A stretch of 64,000 nucleotides of DNA from a gamma proteobacterium HTCC5015 (GTDB taxonomy: Bacteria > Pseudomonadota > Gammaproteobacteria > HTCC5015), in the NCBI GenBank assembly GCA_000155715.1, contig DS990598.1:28481-92480 (forward strand). The letters are read 5' to 3'. A program made the position numbers and the translations under genes. Shown here one piece after another: positions 17,755 to 25,890 of this stretch. The notes beneath the pieces are model-generated. The model saw nothing but the letters and a program-made list of their open reading frames with translations, ran no database searches and was not told the origin of the DNA. Positions within the stretch are counted from its first letter, which is position 1. The number at the start of each line of letters is the position of its first letter.

Positions 17755-19136
17755 TGTTGACGGTTATCGATCCCAGTAACGGCGAAGTGATTCGCGAAGT
17801 GCCAGGGCTCAATGCAGCGCAGCGCGATGCTGTGATTGCACGAGCCGACGAAGCGTATTGCGATTGGAAAACTCATAGCTTTAGTCAGAGAGCGGCTGTA
17901 TTAAAAGCAGTGGCTCAGGCGATGAGAGAAGACCGTGAGCGATTGGCTTTGCTCATGACGGAAGAAATGGGCAAGCCGATTAAAGAGGCGCGCGGTGAAG
18001 TGGACAAGGCATGCTGGTGTGCCGAGCACTACGCCGAACACGCAGAAGCCTATCTCGAGCGCGAAGTGATTGAGTCCGACGCGACACTCAGTTACGTACA
18101 GCACTTGCCCATTGGTGTCGTTCTCGGAATTTTGCCGTGGAACGCGCCGTTTTGGCTGGCGTTTCGTTTTTGCGCACCTGCGCTTATGGCAGGCAATACC
18201 TGCGTGATGAAACACGACCCCCATGTACCCGGTTGCGCTGCCGCGATTGGCGAAGTGTTTGAAAAAGTGACGCAGGCTATGGGCGTGCCCGTTGGTATTT
18301 TTCAAAATCTGCCCTTGGAGACGCCCGAGGTCGAAGGGGCGATCAGAAACCAACACGTGCAAGCCGTGTCTTTTACCGGATCGACGCGAGGTGGTAGCGC
18401 CGTGGCGGCTATCGCTGCCTCAGAGATCAAGCATGCCGTACTTGAACTCGGTGGTTCTGACCCTTGTATTGTGCTAGCAGACGCCAATCTCGATGAGGCG
18501 GCAGATATCATTACCCTGTCTCGCATTATCAACGCGGGCCAATCTTGTATTGCCGCCAAGCGGATTATTGTCGAAGCCTCGGTTTACGATGAAATGGTAG
18601 CGAAACTGGAAGCGCGTTTAGCGCGTTTGACCATGGGCGACCCCCGCGAGGAAAGCACCGATGTGGGGCCGATTGCGCGCTCGGATTTACGCGATGAACT
18701 CGACCGCCAAGTCCAAGCCACCAAACAATCGGGTGCAAGATGCCTCCTCGGTGGAGAGTTGCCAGAGGGAGCGGGCTATTTTTACCCCGTAACCTTGTTA
18801 ACCGATGTGACGCCCGATATGGCCGCCGCTTGCGAAGAAACCTTTGGGCCCGTTGCGGTTGTGATGAAAGTGGAGGATGAGGCCCAAGCGATTGCCCTCG
18901 CCAATGCCACGCCCTACGGGTTGGCGTCGAGTGTGTGGACATCACGTAAAAGAGGTGAAGCCATTGCTGCACGCATCGAAGCGGGCCAAGTTTCGGTCAA
19001 CGGCATTGTGAAAACCGATCCCCGTTTGCCCAGTGGCGGTATTAAACGCTCGGGTATTGGTCGCGAGCTCGGTTCCCACGGCATTAAAGAGTTTGTCAAC
19101 GCTCAACAAGTGTGGGTAGGGCCCAAGAAAGCCTAA
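17754..19136 (+). CDS. doeC: Aldehyde dehydrogenase, probable aspartate-semialdehyde dehydrogenase (DoeC)
   Basis: The last step of ectoine catabolism oxidises aspartate semialdehyde to aspartate. The 460-residue NAD(P)-dependent ALDH has ILPWNAPFW, the Rossmann motif FTGSTRGG, the general base in LELGGSDP (Glu231) and the catalytic cysteine in NAGQSCIAAKR (Cys265). Sequence alone would fit succinate-semialdehyde dehydrogenase (GabD-like); the operon position points to DoeC. The start at 17754 shares its first base with the doeA stop; GTG at 17751 is an alternative. Confidence 0.87.
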   Translation: MLTVIDPSNGEVIREVPGLNAAQRDAVIARADEAYCDWKTHSFSQRAAVLKAVAQAMREDRERLALLMTEEMGKPIKEARGEVDKACWCAEHYAEHAEAYLEREVIESDATLSYVQHLPIGVVLGILPWNAPFWLAFRFCAPALMAGNTCVMKHDPHVPGCAAAIGEVFEKVTQAMGVPVGIFQNLPLETPEVEGAIRNQHVQAVSFTGSTRGGSAVAAIAASEIKHAVLELGGSDPCIVLADANLDEAADIITLSRIINAGQSCIAAKRIIVEASVYDEMVAKLEARLARLTMGDPREESTDVGPIARSDLRDELDRQVQATKQSGARCLLGGELPEGAGYFYPVTLLTDVTPDMAAACEETFGPVAVVMKVEDEAQAIALANATPYGLASSVWTSRKRGEAIAARIEAGQVSVNGIVKTDPRLPSGGIKRSGIGRELGSHGIKEFVNAQQVWVGPKKA

Positions 19137-19471
19137 GCACACCAAAATTTGGGCCCGCAAGGCGGATGTTCTCAGAACTTCCGCCGCGCCCGACTCGTGG
19201 CGGCCGTTATTCCAAACTTGATTGGGAACCTCCATAGCAAGAAGCGATATTGAATCGCCCTCTGTAGGAGCCTGCCCAGCAGGCGAATGTGTACGGCTTC
19301 GCCTAAGCTAATTGAATATTGGGAGTGCCCCCGACGGGGCAGTGACTTTCTTCAACGAAAAAAGTCACCAAGCTCAGAATGTCTCCCAGATGCCACACCC
19401 TTTGGTTCCCTGCGCTTGTCGGTGAGGCATATGGGTTAAACAGTGGTCACTCCAATAATGGATTAAGATGT
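19137..19471. repeat. Gene-free gap with REP-like and other palindromic repeats
   Basis: No gene is supported. A REP-like element lies at about 19264-19290 (TGTAGGAGCCTGCCCAGCAG). A partial GTTATTCCAAACTTGATTGGGAA repeat lies near 19207, and CGACGGGGCAGTGACTTTC follows near 19333. There is no clear terminator for the doe operon; the repeats may serve as one. Confidence 0.55.
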
Positions 19472-20032
19472 TTACCAGTTTTTACACGGCCCATTATTTT
19501 TAAACATCTTGTAAGCGCTGATTAAGTTGACTGCTAGGCGTACTTCTTCAAATGAATCGGTTCCTCGGTTTTCTATATAAGATCCAAAAGATGCGTTGAA
19601 TGCGCAGAGAGTGAAGGAGATATCAATACCGCTGTATTGTGTATTGGGTTGTATATCGGTGGCCCATTGATTACTTTCAATATGGGCATAGCTGATGGAT
19701 GCACCTACATTTTCCTCATAAGTACCCAATCCAATAGTTTGCTTTTGGCCGAACTGGCCATCTTCAAGTTTAAGTATGATTTGGCGGGGTGGTGTATTTT
19801 TGTATTTCTCAACCGGTATGGCAGCACCGACTCCCCAGCCATCACCTAATTTATTCGATGTTCCATAATTAGCGATAGGAACAAAAAAATCGGTGGTAGT
19901 TAATTTCTTGCTAGATTGGGTCGCCTTCTCGGTAGTTTGTTCTCTTGTGGGCTTAGCCTCCTCGGCTTTTGCCGGGTTGAGAAGGCTTATACCGAGTGTT
20001 AAGGCAATAGTGAAATCGATAATTTTTTTCAT
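19472..20032 (-). CDS. Exported protein of unknown function in the pspA operon
   Basis: I do not recognise a family. The 186-residue product has a signal peptide (MKKIIDFTIALTLGISLLNPAKA), a Lys/Thr-rich linker, then a beta-rich segment (TTDFFVPIANYG, GDGWGVGAAIPVEKY, IILKLEDGQFGQKQTIGLG, VGASISYAHIES). Cysteines occur only near the end (SFTLCAFNASFG, NNGPCKNW), where they could form a disulfide. Its start overlaps the pspA stop (ATGA), so it is cotranslated with the envelope-stress gene and plausibly acts on the periplasmic side. It is more AT-rich than its neighbours. Confidence 0.75.
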   Translation of the reverse strand: MKKIIDFTIALTLGISLLNPAKAEEAKPTREQTTEKATQSSKKLTTTDFFVPIANYGTSNKLGDGWGVGAAIPVEKYKNTPPRQIILKLEDGQFGQKQTIGLGTYEENVGASISYAHIESNQWATDIQPNTQYSGIDISFTLCAFNASFGSYIENRGTDSFEEVRLAVNLISAYKMFKNNGPCKNW

Positions 20033-20715
20033 GCCTCATCACCCTTTAACCGCTTTAACACCACTTGGGCATCGTGTTGTTGGCGGATGCCTTTGCTGAC
20101 GAGTGCGTCGTGCAGTGGCTTGTCTGATAGTGTGTTTTCTATGTCGTTGAAAGCTTCGTGGTAATCGTCTTGGCGCGATTGTCTCGCTTTGATGTCAGAT
20201 AGAGTCTGATCGAGTTCTCCAAGTGAATGTCCCAAATGGCGGGTGCGACCTCGAAGGTGTTGTAAGGTCGATTGTGCGCAATCGTTCGCTTTGGCCAGAT
20301 TTAGCTCGCGGCGATACTTTTGAATGCTGTGTATGGCATCGCGCAGCTGTTGTTTGAGCTGTACCTCCTGCCGACCTAGTCGCTCGATGTGTTGAGCCTG
20401 TTCTTGCATGAGATTTTCATCATCGGCAATGGTGTTAGCGAGAGACTCGGCCAGTGTGGTTTCACCTTGTCGAAGTGCGGCCTTAGCTTCATCGCAGTGT
20501 TTTTGATTGTTGGTGGTCAGTGTTTCCTGCGATCGCTCCAGTTGCTTTTTCTCCGACATCACAGTGGCCAGTTGCCGCTTGGCGATATGGACGGATTGTT
20601 CGGCATCGCGTATTTCCTGTTCAAAGATACGCAACGATTGCTGGTTGACCACGCCTTCGGCAGACTCGTGAATGCGGGCGCGAAATAGTGTATTGAGTTT
20701 TGTCCACACGCTCAT
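20029..20715 (-). CDS. PspA/IM30-family phage-shock-like protein
   Basis: PspA-type proteins coat damaged inner membrane and preserve proton-motive force. The 228-residue product is almost entirely coiled coil, with the family's amphipathic N-terminus (MSVWTKLNTLFRARIHESAEGVVNQQSLRIFEQEIRDAE) and the ESCRT-III-like helical hairpin. It is not the classical PspABC arrangement: no PspB, PspC or PspF is nearby. Instead a YiaAB-like membrane protein precedes it and an exported protein follows, all on the minus strand. Confidence is high for the family and lower for phage-shock function. Confidence 0.85.
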   Translation of the reverse strand: MSVWTKLNTLFRARIHESAEGVVNQQSLRIFEQEIRDAEQSVHIAKRQLATVMSEKKQLERSQETLTTNNQKHCDEAKAALRQGETTLAESLANTIADDENLMQEQAQHIERLGRQEVQLKQQLRDAIHSIQKYRRELNLAKANDCAQSTLQHLRGRTRHLGHSLGELDQTLSDIKARQSRQDDYHEAFNDIENTLSDKPLHDALVSKGIRQQHDAQVVLKRLKGDEA

Positions 20716-20717
20716 GA

Positions 20718-20987
20718 TTACTCTCCGTACTCTTTGATGAGTTGTTGGGTTTTGGCTTCGGAGATTTTGTTGTAAATACGTTGGTTCTCGTGCTCGTCAC
20801 GCATGGTTTTTGACAGTGTGATGGTGGTACTGACCAAGAACAGAGATGAAATGCCGAGGTAGCCTTTAACCAGTAGATCCGCAGGCCCAAAAAGAATACC
20901 TGCGCCCATCGCGGCGATAGCAATGCCAAACGAAATTTTGACGAAGAAAACCCAACTCGCCGAATTGCTCTGTGATGTCTCAATCAT
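20718..20987 (-). CDS. Small YiaA/YiaB-like inner-membrane protein
   Basis: The 89-residue product has two predicted membrane helices (WVFFVKISFGIAIAAMGAGILFG and LLVKGYLGISSLFLVSTTITLSKT) and a charged tail (RDEHENQRIYNKISEAKTQQLIKEYGE). This is the layout of the YiaAB two-helix family, often found beside PspA homologues. It is first in the minus-strand operon, two bases from pspA. It may be the membrane partner of the PspA-like protein. Confidence 0.8.
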   Translation of the reverse strand: MIETSQSNSASWVFFVKISFGIAIAAMGAGILFGPADLLVKGYLGISSLFLVSTTITLSKTMRDEHENQRIYNKISEAKTQQLIKEYGE

Positions 20988-21048
20988 TTTGAAATCCTTG
21001 CTGTGTGTGTTGATTTAAATAACGAGGCCAGTCTTTCAAAAAACACAA

Positions 21049-21113
21049 TAACTGCAACGAAAGACGAAGAAGTTGCAGTTAAATCGACATAAGGTATTAA
21101 AAACTGATACCTT
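21049..21113. promoter_or_regulatory. Two perfect inverted repeats in the divergent pspA/XRE promoter region
   Basis: TAACTGCAAC (21049-21058) is repeated in reverse complement as GTTGCAGTTA (21072-21081) across 13 bases. AAGGTAT (21091-21097) pairs with ATACCTT (21107-21113) across 9 bases. Both lie in the 132-base gap between the yiaAB-like gene and the XRE regulator, the second ending six bases before the regulator's ATG. They are good candidates for operators of that regulator. Confidence 0.65.
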
Positions 21114-21119
21114 TGGGCC

Positions 21120-21890
21120 ATGGCACAGACAAGCGTAATGGTGGACGAGTTAAAAAAGGCGCTGCGAGAGGCGGGTGTGAGTTACGCCCAAGTGGCGCAG
21201 GGGCTGGGTTTGTCCGAGGCCAGCGTTAAGCGTTTGTTTTCCCAGCGGCAATTCACGATGGAGCGCTTTGAGGCCTGCTGTGATATGGCGGGGCTGGGCT
21301 TGGGGGATTTGATTCGTCGCGTGGAAAGTGCCCAGTACATCGGTGGCTTATCTTGGCAGCAGGAAACCGAATTGGTGAGCGATCCCAAGTTGTTGGTCGT
21401 GGCAACCTCGGCGATAAATCGCTGGAGCTACGATGAAATATTGGCCACTTATGAGATCAAAGACAGTGAGCTGATTCGCTATCTCGCTTGGCTTGATCGA
21501 ATGCATTTAATTGAGTTCTTGCCGGGTAACCGTATCAAGCCATTGATTACCAGTGACTTTTCTTGGCAGAAGGGTGGCCCGATTCAGCAGTATTTTGAGG
21601 CCCAGGTGCAAAGCGATTTTTTTCAATGTCGTTTTGATCGGCCCGGGGAGCTTCGGCTGTTTGTTACGGGCATGCTGTCGCCTCAATCTAACGAGCGTGT
21701 TCAGCGCCGCATGCAGCGTTTGGCACAAGAGTTTCGGCACGCACATCAAGAAGATTTAAACGAGCCTCTACACAATCGCTATGGTACGAGTATGGTGATG
21801 GCCATGCGCCCGTGGGAGTTGGATGTATTTCGCAAAATGCGTCGCCCCGGCAAAGAAAAAGTTTATTCGAATCACAAGGCAAAAGGGTAA
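21120..21890 (+). CDS. XRE-family transcriptional regulator
   Basis: The 256-residue protein has an N-terminal helix-turn-helix (residues about 7-60: LKKALREAGVSYAQVAQGLGLSEASVKRLFSQRQFTMERFEACCDMAGL) and a roughly 190-residue C-terminal region of unknown ligand that resembles the effector part of other gammaproteobacterial XRE regulators. It faces the pspA-like operon across 132 bases and is nine bases from the hydrolase gene behind it. No ribosome binding site is seen before the ATG at 21120 or the next one at 21138, so it may be poorly or leaderlessly translated. Control of the divergent operon is inference. Confidence 0.82.
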   Translation: MAQTSVMVDELKKALREAGVSYAQVAQGLGLSEASVKRLFSQRQFTMERFEACCDMAGLGLGDLIRRVESAQYIGGLSWQQETELVSDPKLLVVATSAINRWSYDEILATYEIKDSELIRYLAWLDRMHLIEFLPGNRIKPLITSDFSWQKGGPIQQYFEAQVQSDFFQCRFDRPGELRLFVTGMLSPQSNERVQRRMQRLAQEFRHAHQEDLNEPLHNRYGTSMVMAMRPWELDVFRKMRRPGKEKVYSNHKAKG

Positions 21891-21899
21891 AGGCGCTCT

Positions 21900-22865
21900 A
21901 TGTTAAAAGCGATGGGTGACATTTCTCAGGGTGCGTGGCTGGCCCTTTTAAAAACCGTGGCTTCGGGGGCAAATCGAGCGCAGGGGCGAAGCCGCCGCGC
22001 TGAATTTGTGTCGTTATTAACGCGCCATTTGCTCAACCAATCGGTGCATCAACCTATGGATTGGATGCGTCAGCGACAGCGTTTACTGCCCATTCGCAGT
22101 CGCGACGAATGGGCCGTGCATTGCCGCAACACGCGCTGGGCGAGCGTGCCCTGTATTGAAGTTATTCCCAAATCGCTGCGCAAACCACAGAGAACCGTGA
22201 TCTATTTGCACGGTGGCGGCTATGTGATTGGCTCGGCGCACGGTTACAAAGCGATGGCGGCAACGTTGGCCGTATCGATGCAAGCTCGCGTCGTACTGGT
22301 GGATTATCGCTTGGCCCCCGAGCATGTGTTCCCCGCTGCCCACGATGACTGTGTGGCGGCAGCTGAGGCTATTTTGCGAGATGCAGATCACCCCGTAGCT
22401 GTGGCGGGTGATTCAGCGGGCGGCGCCTTGAGCATCGATGTTTGTGTTCAACTGGCGGGCGACAATGCGGAGCAGCCCTTGGCCGCTTGCGGACTGATTT
22501 CGCCGTGGGTAGATCCGATGTGGGACTGGCAGAATGATGCCAGCGAAACGGATATCTTGTCTCCGGATGTGGTGGCCTATTGGATCGATACCTATATGGG
22601 GGAACGGCCGAAAGACAATCCGCGTATCCGGTCGGCTCAGCAGCCATTGAATTGCCTTCCCGAAACGATTCTGCACGTGTCGGAACAAGAGATATTTTTT
22701 CAGCAGATTGATACCTTTCACCAAGCGGCACTCGCTGCTCAGGTGAGCATTCATCGCGAGGATGCGGCGGGACAATTTCACGTATTTCAGGTACTCGGTG
22801 CCTACTTGCCAGAGGCGCGCCCCGCACTGCAAAAATTTGCTCAGCAGTTGCTCAATGCCATCTAG
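21900..22865 (+). CDS. Alpha/beta hydrolase of the hormone-sensitive lipase (HSL) family
   Basis: The 321-residue esterase-like protein carries the oxyanion motif HGGGYVIGS and the nucleophile elbow AGDSAGGAL, the hallmark of the HSL (family IV) esterases. A late aspartate and histidine (EDAAGQFHVFQVLG) complete the likely triad. There is no signal peptide, so it is cytoplasmic. It follows the XRE regulator by nine bases and probably shares its transcript. The natural ester is unknown. Its end overlaps the convergent oxidoreductase gene by four bases. Confidence 0.87.
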   Translation: MLKAMGDISQGAWLALLKTVASGANRAQGRSRRAEFVSLLTRHLLNQSVHQPMDWMRQRQRLLPIRSRDEWAVHCRNTRWASVPCIEVIPKSLRKPQRTVIYLHGGGYVIGSAHGYKAMAATLAVSMQARVVLVDYRLAPEHVFPAAHDDCVAAAEAILRDADHPVAVAGDSAGGALSIDVCVQLAGDNAEQPLAACGLISPWVDPMWDWQNDASETDILSPDVVAYWIDTYMGERPKDNPRIRSAQQPLNCLPETILHVSEQEIFFQQIDTFHQAALAAQVSIHREDAAGQFHVFQVLGAYLPEARPALQKFAQQLLNAI

Positions 22866-23890
22866 GGTGTGAGCACGACTTTGCCAATGTTCTTGCGATT
22901 TTCGATGTATTGATGGGCGTCCCCCGCTTGCTCAAAGCGAAATACGGCATCGACTTTTGGACGCACCCAACCCGATTCGATGCCCTCGATCAGTGGCTTC
23001 ATCCAAGCGCTAATTTTATCTACCTCGTGCCACATATGGCCCATGTTGACGCCAAACACGGCGCGATTGTCATTCATCAGTGATACGGGGTGGTAAAACG
23101 GCATTTTAATGGCGGTGCTCAGCATGCGTAGCTTGCCGGCGACACCACTGCCCGCGCCCTCGGATACACCGAACATACCGAGCCGCCCCGTCGATCGCAG
23201 TGCTCTATAGCTTTTTCGCCAGGAGGCACCACCGAGGGGGTCGGTAATCAGCTCTACACCGCGCTGGTCGGTAATATTCAATACGGCGCTCAGCCAGTCC
23301 TGCTGTGTGTAGTCGATAGCGTGGTCGAGACCGCGCTGTTTTAAAAACTCGTGTTTACGGCCACTGGCGGTTCCAATGGTCGTAGCGCCCAAGTGTTGGG
23401 CGATATCGAGCAGGGCCAAGCCGACACCGCCGCCTGCATTTTGAATCAACAGGGTTTCGTCTGGGCGCAGTTGCCCCATCACCACGGCGAGCTGCCAAGC
23501 GGTGAGATAGGCGACGGGCAGAGAGGCGGCCTCTTCAAAGTTCAAGTTTTGGGGGATCTCAAACAATTGTTCGGCGGGGATGTTGATGTGGCTGGCGTAG
23601 CCGCCAAATCGCGTCAAACCAAAAACGCGCTCGCCCAAGCGGTGTTCCAAGCGGTCATCGGCCACAGCCGTGATGGTGCCGGCCACTTCATAACCAACGG
23701 TACAGGGCAGGGGCGGAGCGTCGGGGTAGAGACCTTGCCGCGCGAGTATATCGGCAAAATTAACGCCGGCGGCGGCCACTTCGACGGTGACTTCTCCGCT
23801 GTTTAAAGCGGGCAGATCAGAGCTTTGAACGGCCAGAACATCGGGGGAACCGGCGCGGCGAATAACGACTTGTTGACGAGTTTGAGCCAT
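22862..23890 (-). CDS. Zinc-independent medium-chain dehydrogenase, quinone oxidoreductase type
   Basis: The 342-residue MDR protein has GVNFADILARQGLYPDAPPLPCTVGYEVAG and the nucleotide-binding motif NAGGGVGLALLDIAQHLGA, and lacks the catalytic zinc cysteines of alcohol dehydrogenases, as in NADPH:quinone oxidoreductases and VAT-1-like proteins. It likely reduces quinones or enones with NADPH. It is transcribed alone toward the hydrolase gene. Confidence 0.88.
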   Translation of the reverse strand: MAQTRQQVVIRRAGSPDVLAVQSSDLPALNSGEVTVEVAAAGVNFADILARQGLYPDAPPLPCTVGYEVAGTITAVADDRLEHRLGERVFGLTRFGGYASHINIPAEQLFEIPQNLNFEEAASLPVAYLTAWQLAVVMGQLRPDETLLIQNAGGGVGLALLDIAQHLGATTIGTASGRKHEFLKQRGLDHAIDYTQQDWLSAVLNITDQRGVELITDPLGGASWRKSYRALRSTGRLGMFGVSEGAGSGVAGKLRMLSTAIKMPFYHPVSLMNDNRAVFGVNMGHMWHEVDKISAWMKPLIEGIESGWVRPKVDAVFRFEQAGDAHQYIENRKNIGKVVLTP

Positions 23891-24387
23891 AACAGTGATG
23901 TCTGTTGGAAAGACACACTAAATATAACAGATACTCACTTTTTGTAAATTCGATTGCGTCACAAAGTGGGAGGACAGCAGGGGTGGACTTATTTTAAACG
24001 AGGTGAAATAAAGCGTGCTTCACAGGGTTAATTCAATATTAGCGACCGCAATCAAAACAACCCGCATATTAAAAAGTTATGAATGCTTTGATTGTTATCG
24101 GGCATTTTCGCCGACCAAAATTTTAGAAGCCCCCTCTCCCCAACCTCTCTCCCACGAGGAGAGAGGGGCTAGTGATGTGAAAGAGGTGACCTTCAGTTTA
24201 GGGCGAAACAAATAGCTCCCCTTTCCCTTGATGGGTGGGCGAAGGAGGTGAAAAAACAGCAACAGGTAACGGGTTACCGAAAAAACATGGCTGATACTGG
24301 GCGCTCGCGTTCGCCCGCCAAAAAACATTTACGACGGATGCAGAACTTTCTTAAGTGTCTTGGCAGACGGATATTTAGCGGCAGTTG
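23891..24387. repeat. Gene-free gap with a CCCTCTCCC-type palindromic repeat
   Basis: No gene is supported. At 24130-24169 lies a copy of the CCCTCTCCC...GAGAGGGG repeat family. Part of the stretch nearest 23890 should hold the promoter of the oxidoreductase; TTTTTGTAAATTCGATTG suggests an AT-rich promoter, but no clear hexamers are visible. Confidence 0.6.
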
Positions 24388-25533
24388 TTACGCCGACTGC
24401 CCTTTGCGCCACTGTGCTAAGCGTTCCGGGGTGGGGCGGTGGATAAATACGGTGATCTCTTCGCGGTCGTGGTAGAGCTGTTTGGCGCGCAGCTGGTACT
24501 GGGCGGCTTCGTCCCCTTCTTGGGCGTCGTCCAATATTTCTCGCATTCGATCAAAGCAGCGCTGCACTTCTTCGTAGCGCTTTTTCATGGGCAGTTTGAG
24601 GTTGAATATGGCGAATTCACAGCGCCGCTTGAGCAGCCAGTGGGCCATTAAATCGGCCACGCGGATGGGCTTTTCGACCATGTCGCAGACCAGCCAGTCG
24701 ACTTTTTTCTGAGGCCAGTATTTAAAGCCATCCTCTTGAATATGCTCGACGAGGCCGCTGTCCATGAGAGCTTCGTCCATGGGGCCGTTATCGATAGCGG
24801 CGACGCGGATGTCTTGGTTGACCAGTTGCCACGTCCAGCCTCCGGGGGCGGCACCGAGATCCACGGCTTTCATACCGGGTTGTAAATAAGCTTTGCGTTT
24901 AGCAGGGCTTAAAAAGTGTCGCCAAGCCTCTTCGAGTTTTAAGGTAGAACGGCTTGGCGCCTGTTTGGGAAACTTGAGTCGCGGAATTCCCATGGCGTCG
25001 CGAGCGCTATTGCCCGCGGGGCTGTAGCCGATGTAGCCCGCGCTGGAGTTGAGCAAAAACACATGCAGCTGCGGTGCCTTTTTGTCGCCTTTTAAGAGCT
25101 CCGCTTTTTTTAAACCGTTCGACAGCGGTGCAGTGAACTTGCGGCAAAAGCTGAGCAGTGAGTGGCTTTCCTCGGTGTCGGGCGCCTCGACTTCCAAATA
25201 GCGAAAGCCGTTCGTCAAATCGAGCGCATCGGCGAGCGCTTGCGCCTTTTCAACCAGCGGGGTTACGCGGTCGTCGGTGGGTAAATCCGTAAAGCGCTCA
25301 GTGCAGACGAGCCACTGACGGGCAAAAATGAGTTCGTGAAAATCGACGGCACTGGCCAGCTTTTGGGCGGCGCCGGGTTCGTAACATTCAAAGGTGACAA
25401 AGCCCTGACCGCGCTCGGTGCGGGCAAAGCCAAAGCACTCGGCTTCATTGGCGCGCTGTTGGATTTCCTGAGCGCACTCGGCCTCAAACCCCGCACGGCA
25501 ATAGAGAACAAGTTGTGATAAAGAAGGCGACAT
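24388..25533 (-). CDS. rlmM: 23S rRNA (cytidine-2498 2'-O)-methyltransferase RlmM
   Basis: RlmM methylates the 2'-OH of C2498 in 23S rRNA. The 381-residue protein has a THUMP-like N-terminal half (VLYCRAGFEAECAQEIQQRA) and a Rossmann methyltransferase domain with the SAM motif VDLGAAPGGWTWQL. DWLVCDMVEKPIRVADLMAHWL and NLKLPMKKRYEEV supply the remaining K-D-K-E-type catalytic residues. Length and motifs match the family. It lies three bases behind ycgL. Confidence 0.95.
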   Translation of the reverse strand: MSPSLSQLVLYCRAGFEAECAQEIQQRANEAECFGFARTERGQGFVTFECYEPGAAQKLASAVDFHELIFARQWLVCTERFTDLPTDDRVTPLVEKAQALADALDLTNGFRYLEVEAPDTEESHSLLSFCRKFTAPLSNGLKKAELLKGDKKAPQLHVFLLNSSAGYIGYSPAGNSARDAMGIPRLKFPKQAPSRSTLKLEEAWRHFLSPAKRKAYLQPGMKAVDLGAAPGGWTWQLVNQDIRVAAIDNGPMDEALMDSGLVEHIQEDGFKYWPQKKVDWLVCDMVEKPIRVADLMAHWLLKRRCEFAIFNLKLPMKKRYEEVQRCFDRMREILDDAQEGDEAAQYQLRAKQLYHDREEITVFIHRPTPERLAQWRKGQSA

Positions 25534-25536
25534 CGC

Positions 25537-25815
25537 TTAGTGGTATTTACTGTCGATGGGGCCAGCGACATCTAAGTCGTCGGGCATTTGCAAGTGAAAA
25601 CCTTGCGTTTCAAGGTTTTGTCGAACCGTGGCGGGGTCTTCCTTGGCCAGCGTCCTCCCCTCGGTGAATTCAAACTCAAGGGCAAAAATGGGCGTGCCAA
25701 ATTTTTCGCGCAGCACCTCGGGAATACAGTCAAACTGATCCTTCTCAACGAGGTAGATGTACATATCCTGTTTTTTAGAGCTTTTATAGACGAAACATTG
25801 CATGGGTTGACTCAT
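25537..25815 (-). CDS. YcgL-family protein
   Basis: The 92-residue product (MSQPMQCFVYKSSKKQDMYIYLVEKDQFDCIPEVLREKFG) belongs to the small YcgL family, whose members begin with a cysteine/YKSSKK stretch; the biochemical role is not established. Three starts are possible (25830, 25815, 25803); the middle one was chosen, with a weak ribosome binding site in every case. It is probably cotranscribed with rlmM. Confidence 0.88.
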   Translation of the reverse strand: MSQPMQCFVYKSSKKQDMYIYLVEKDQFDCIPEVLREKFGTPIFALEFEFTEGRTLAKEDPATVRQNLETQGFHLQMPDDLDVAGPIDSKYH

Positions 25816-25890
25816 TGTTGCGGCACGCATTGGGGCGCGGTGAATTTTGCGCTATGGTGCGAAGCATAGCGTTGAGGAAGCGTATTTTAT

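Noticed and set aside
24160-24387. Short open frames next to the repeat before rlmM
   Set aside because: They consist largely of the dispersed repeat and lack start signals or recognisable protein character.
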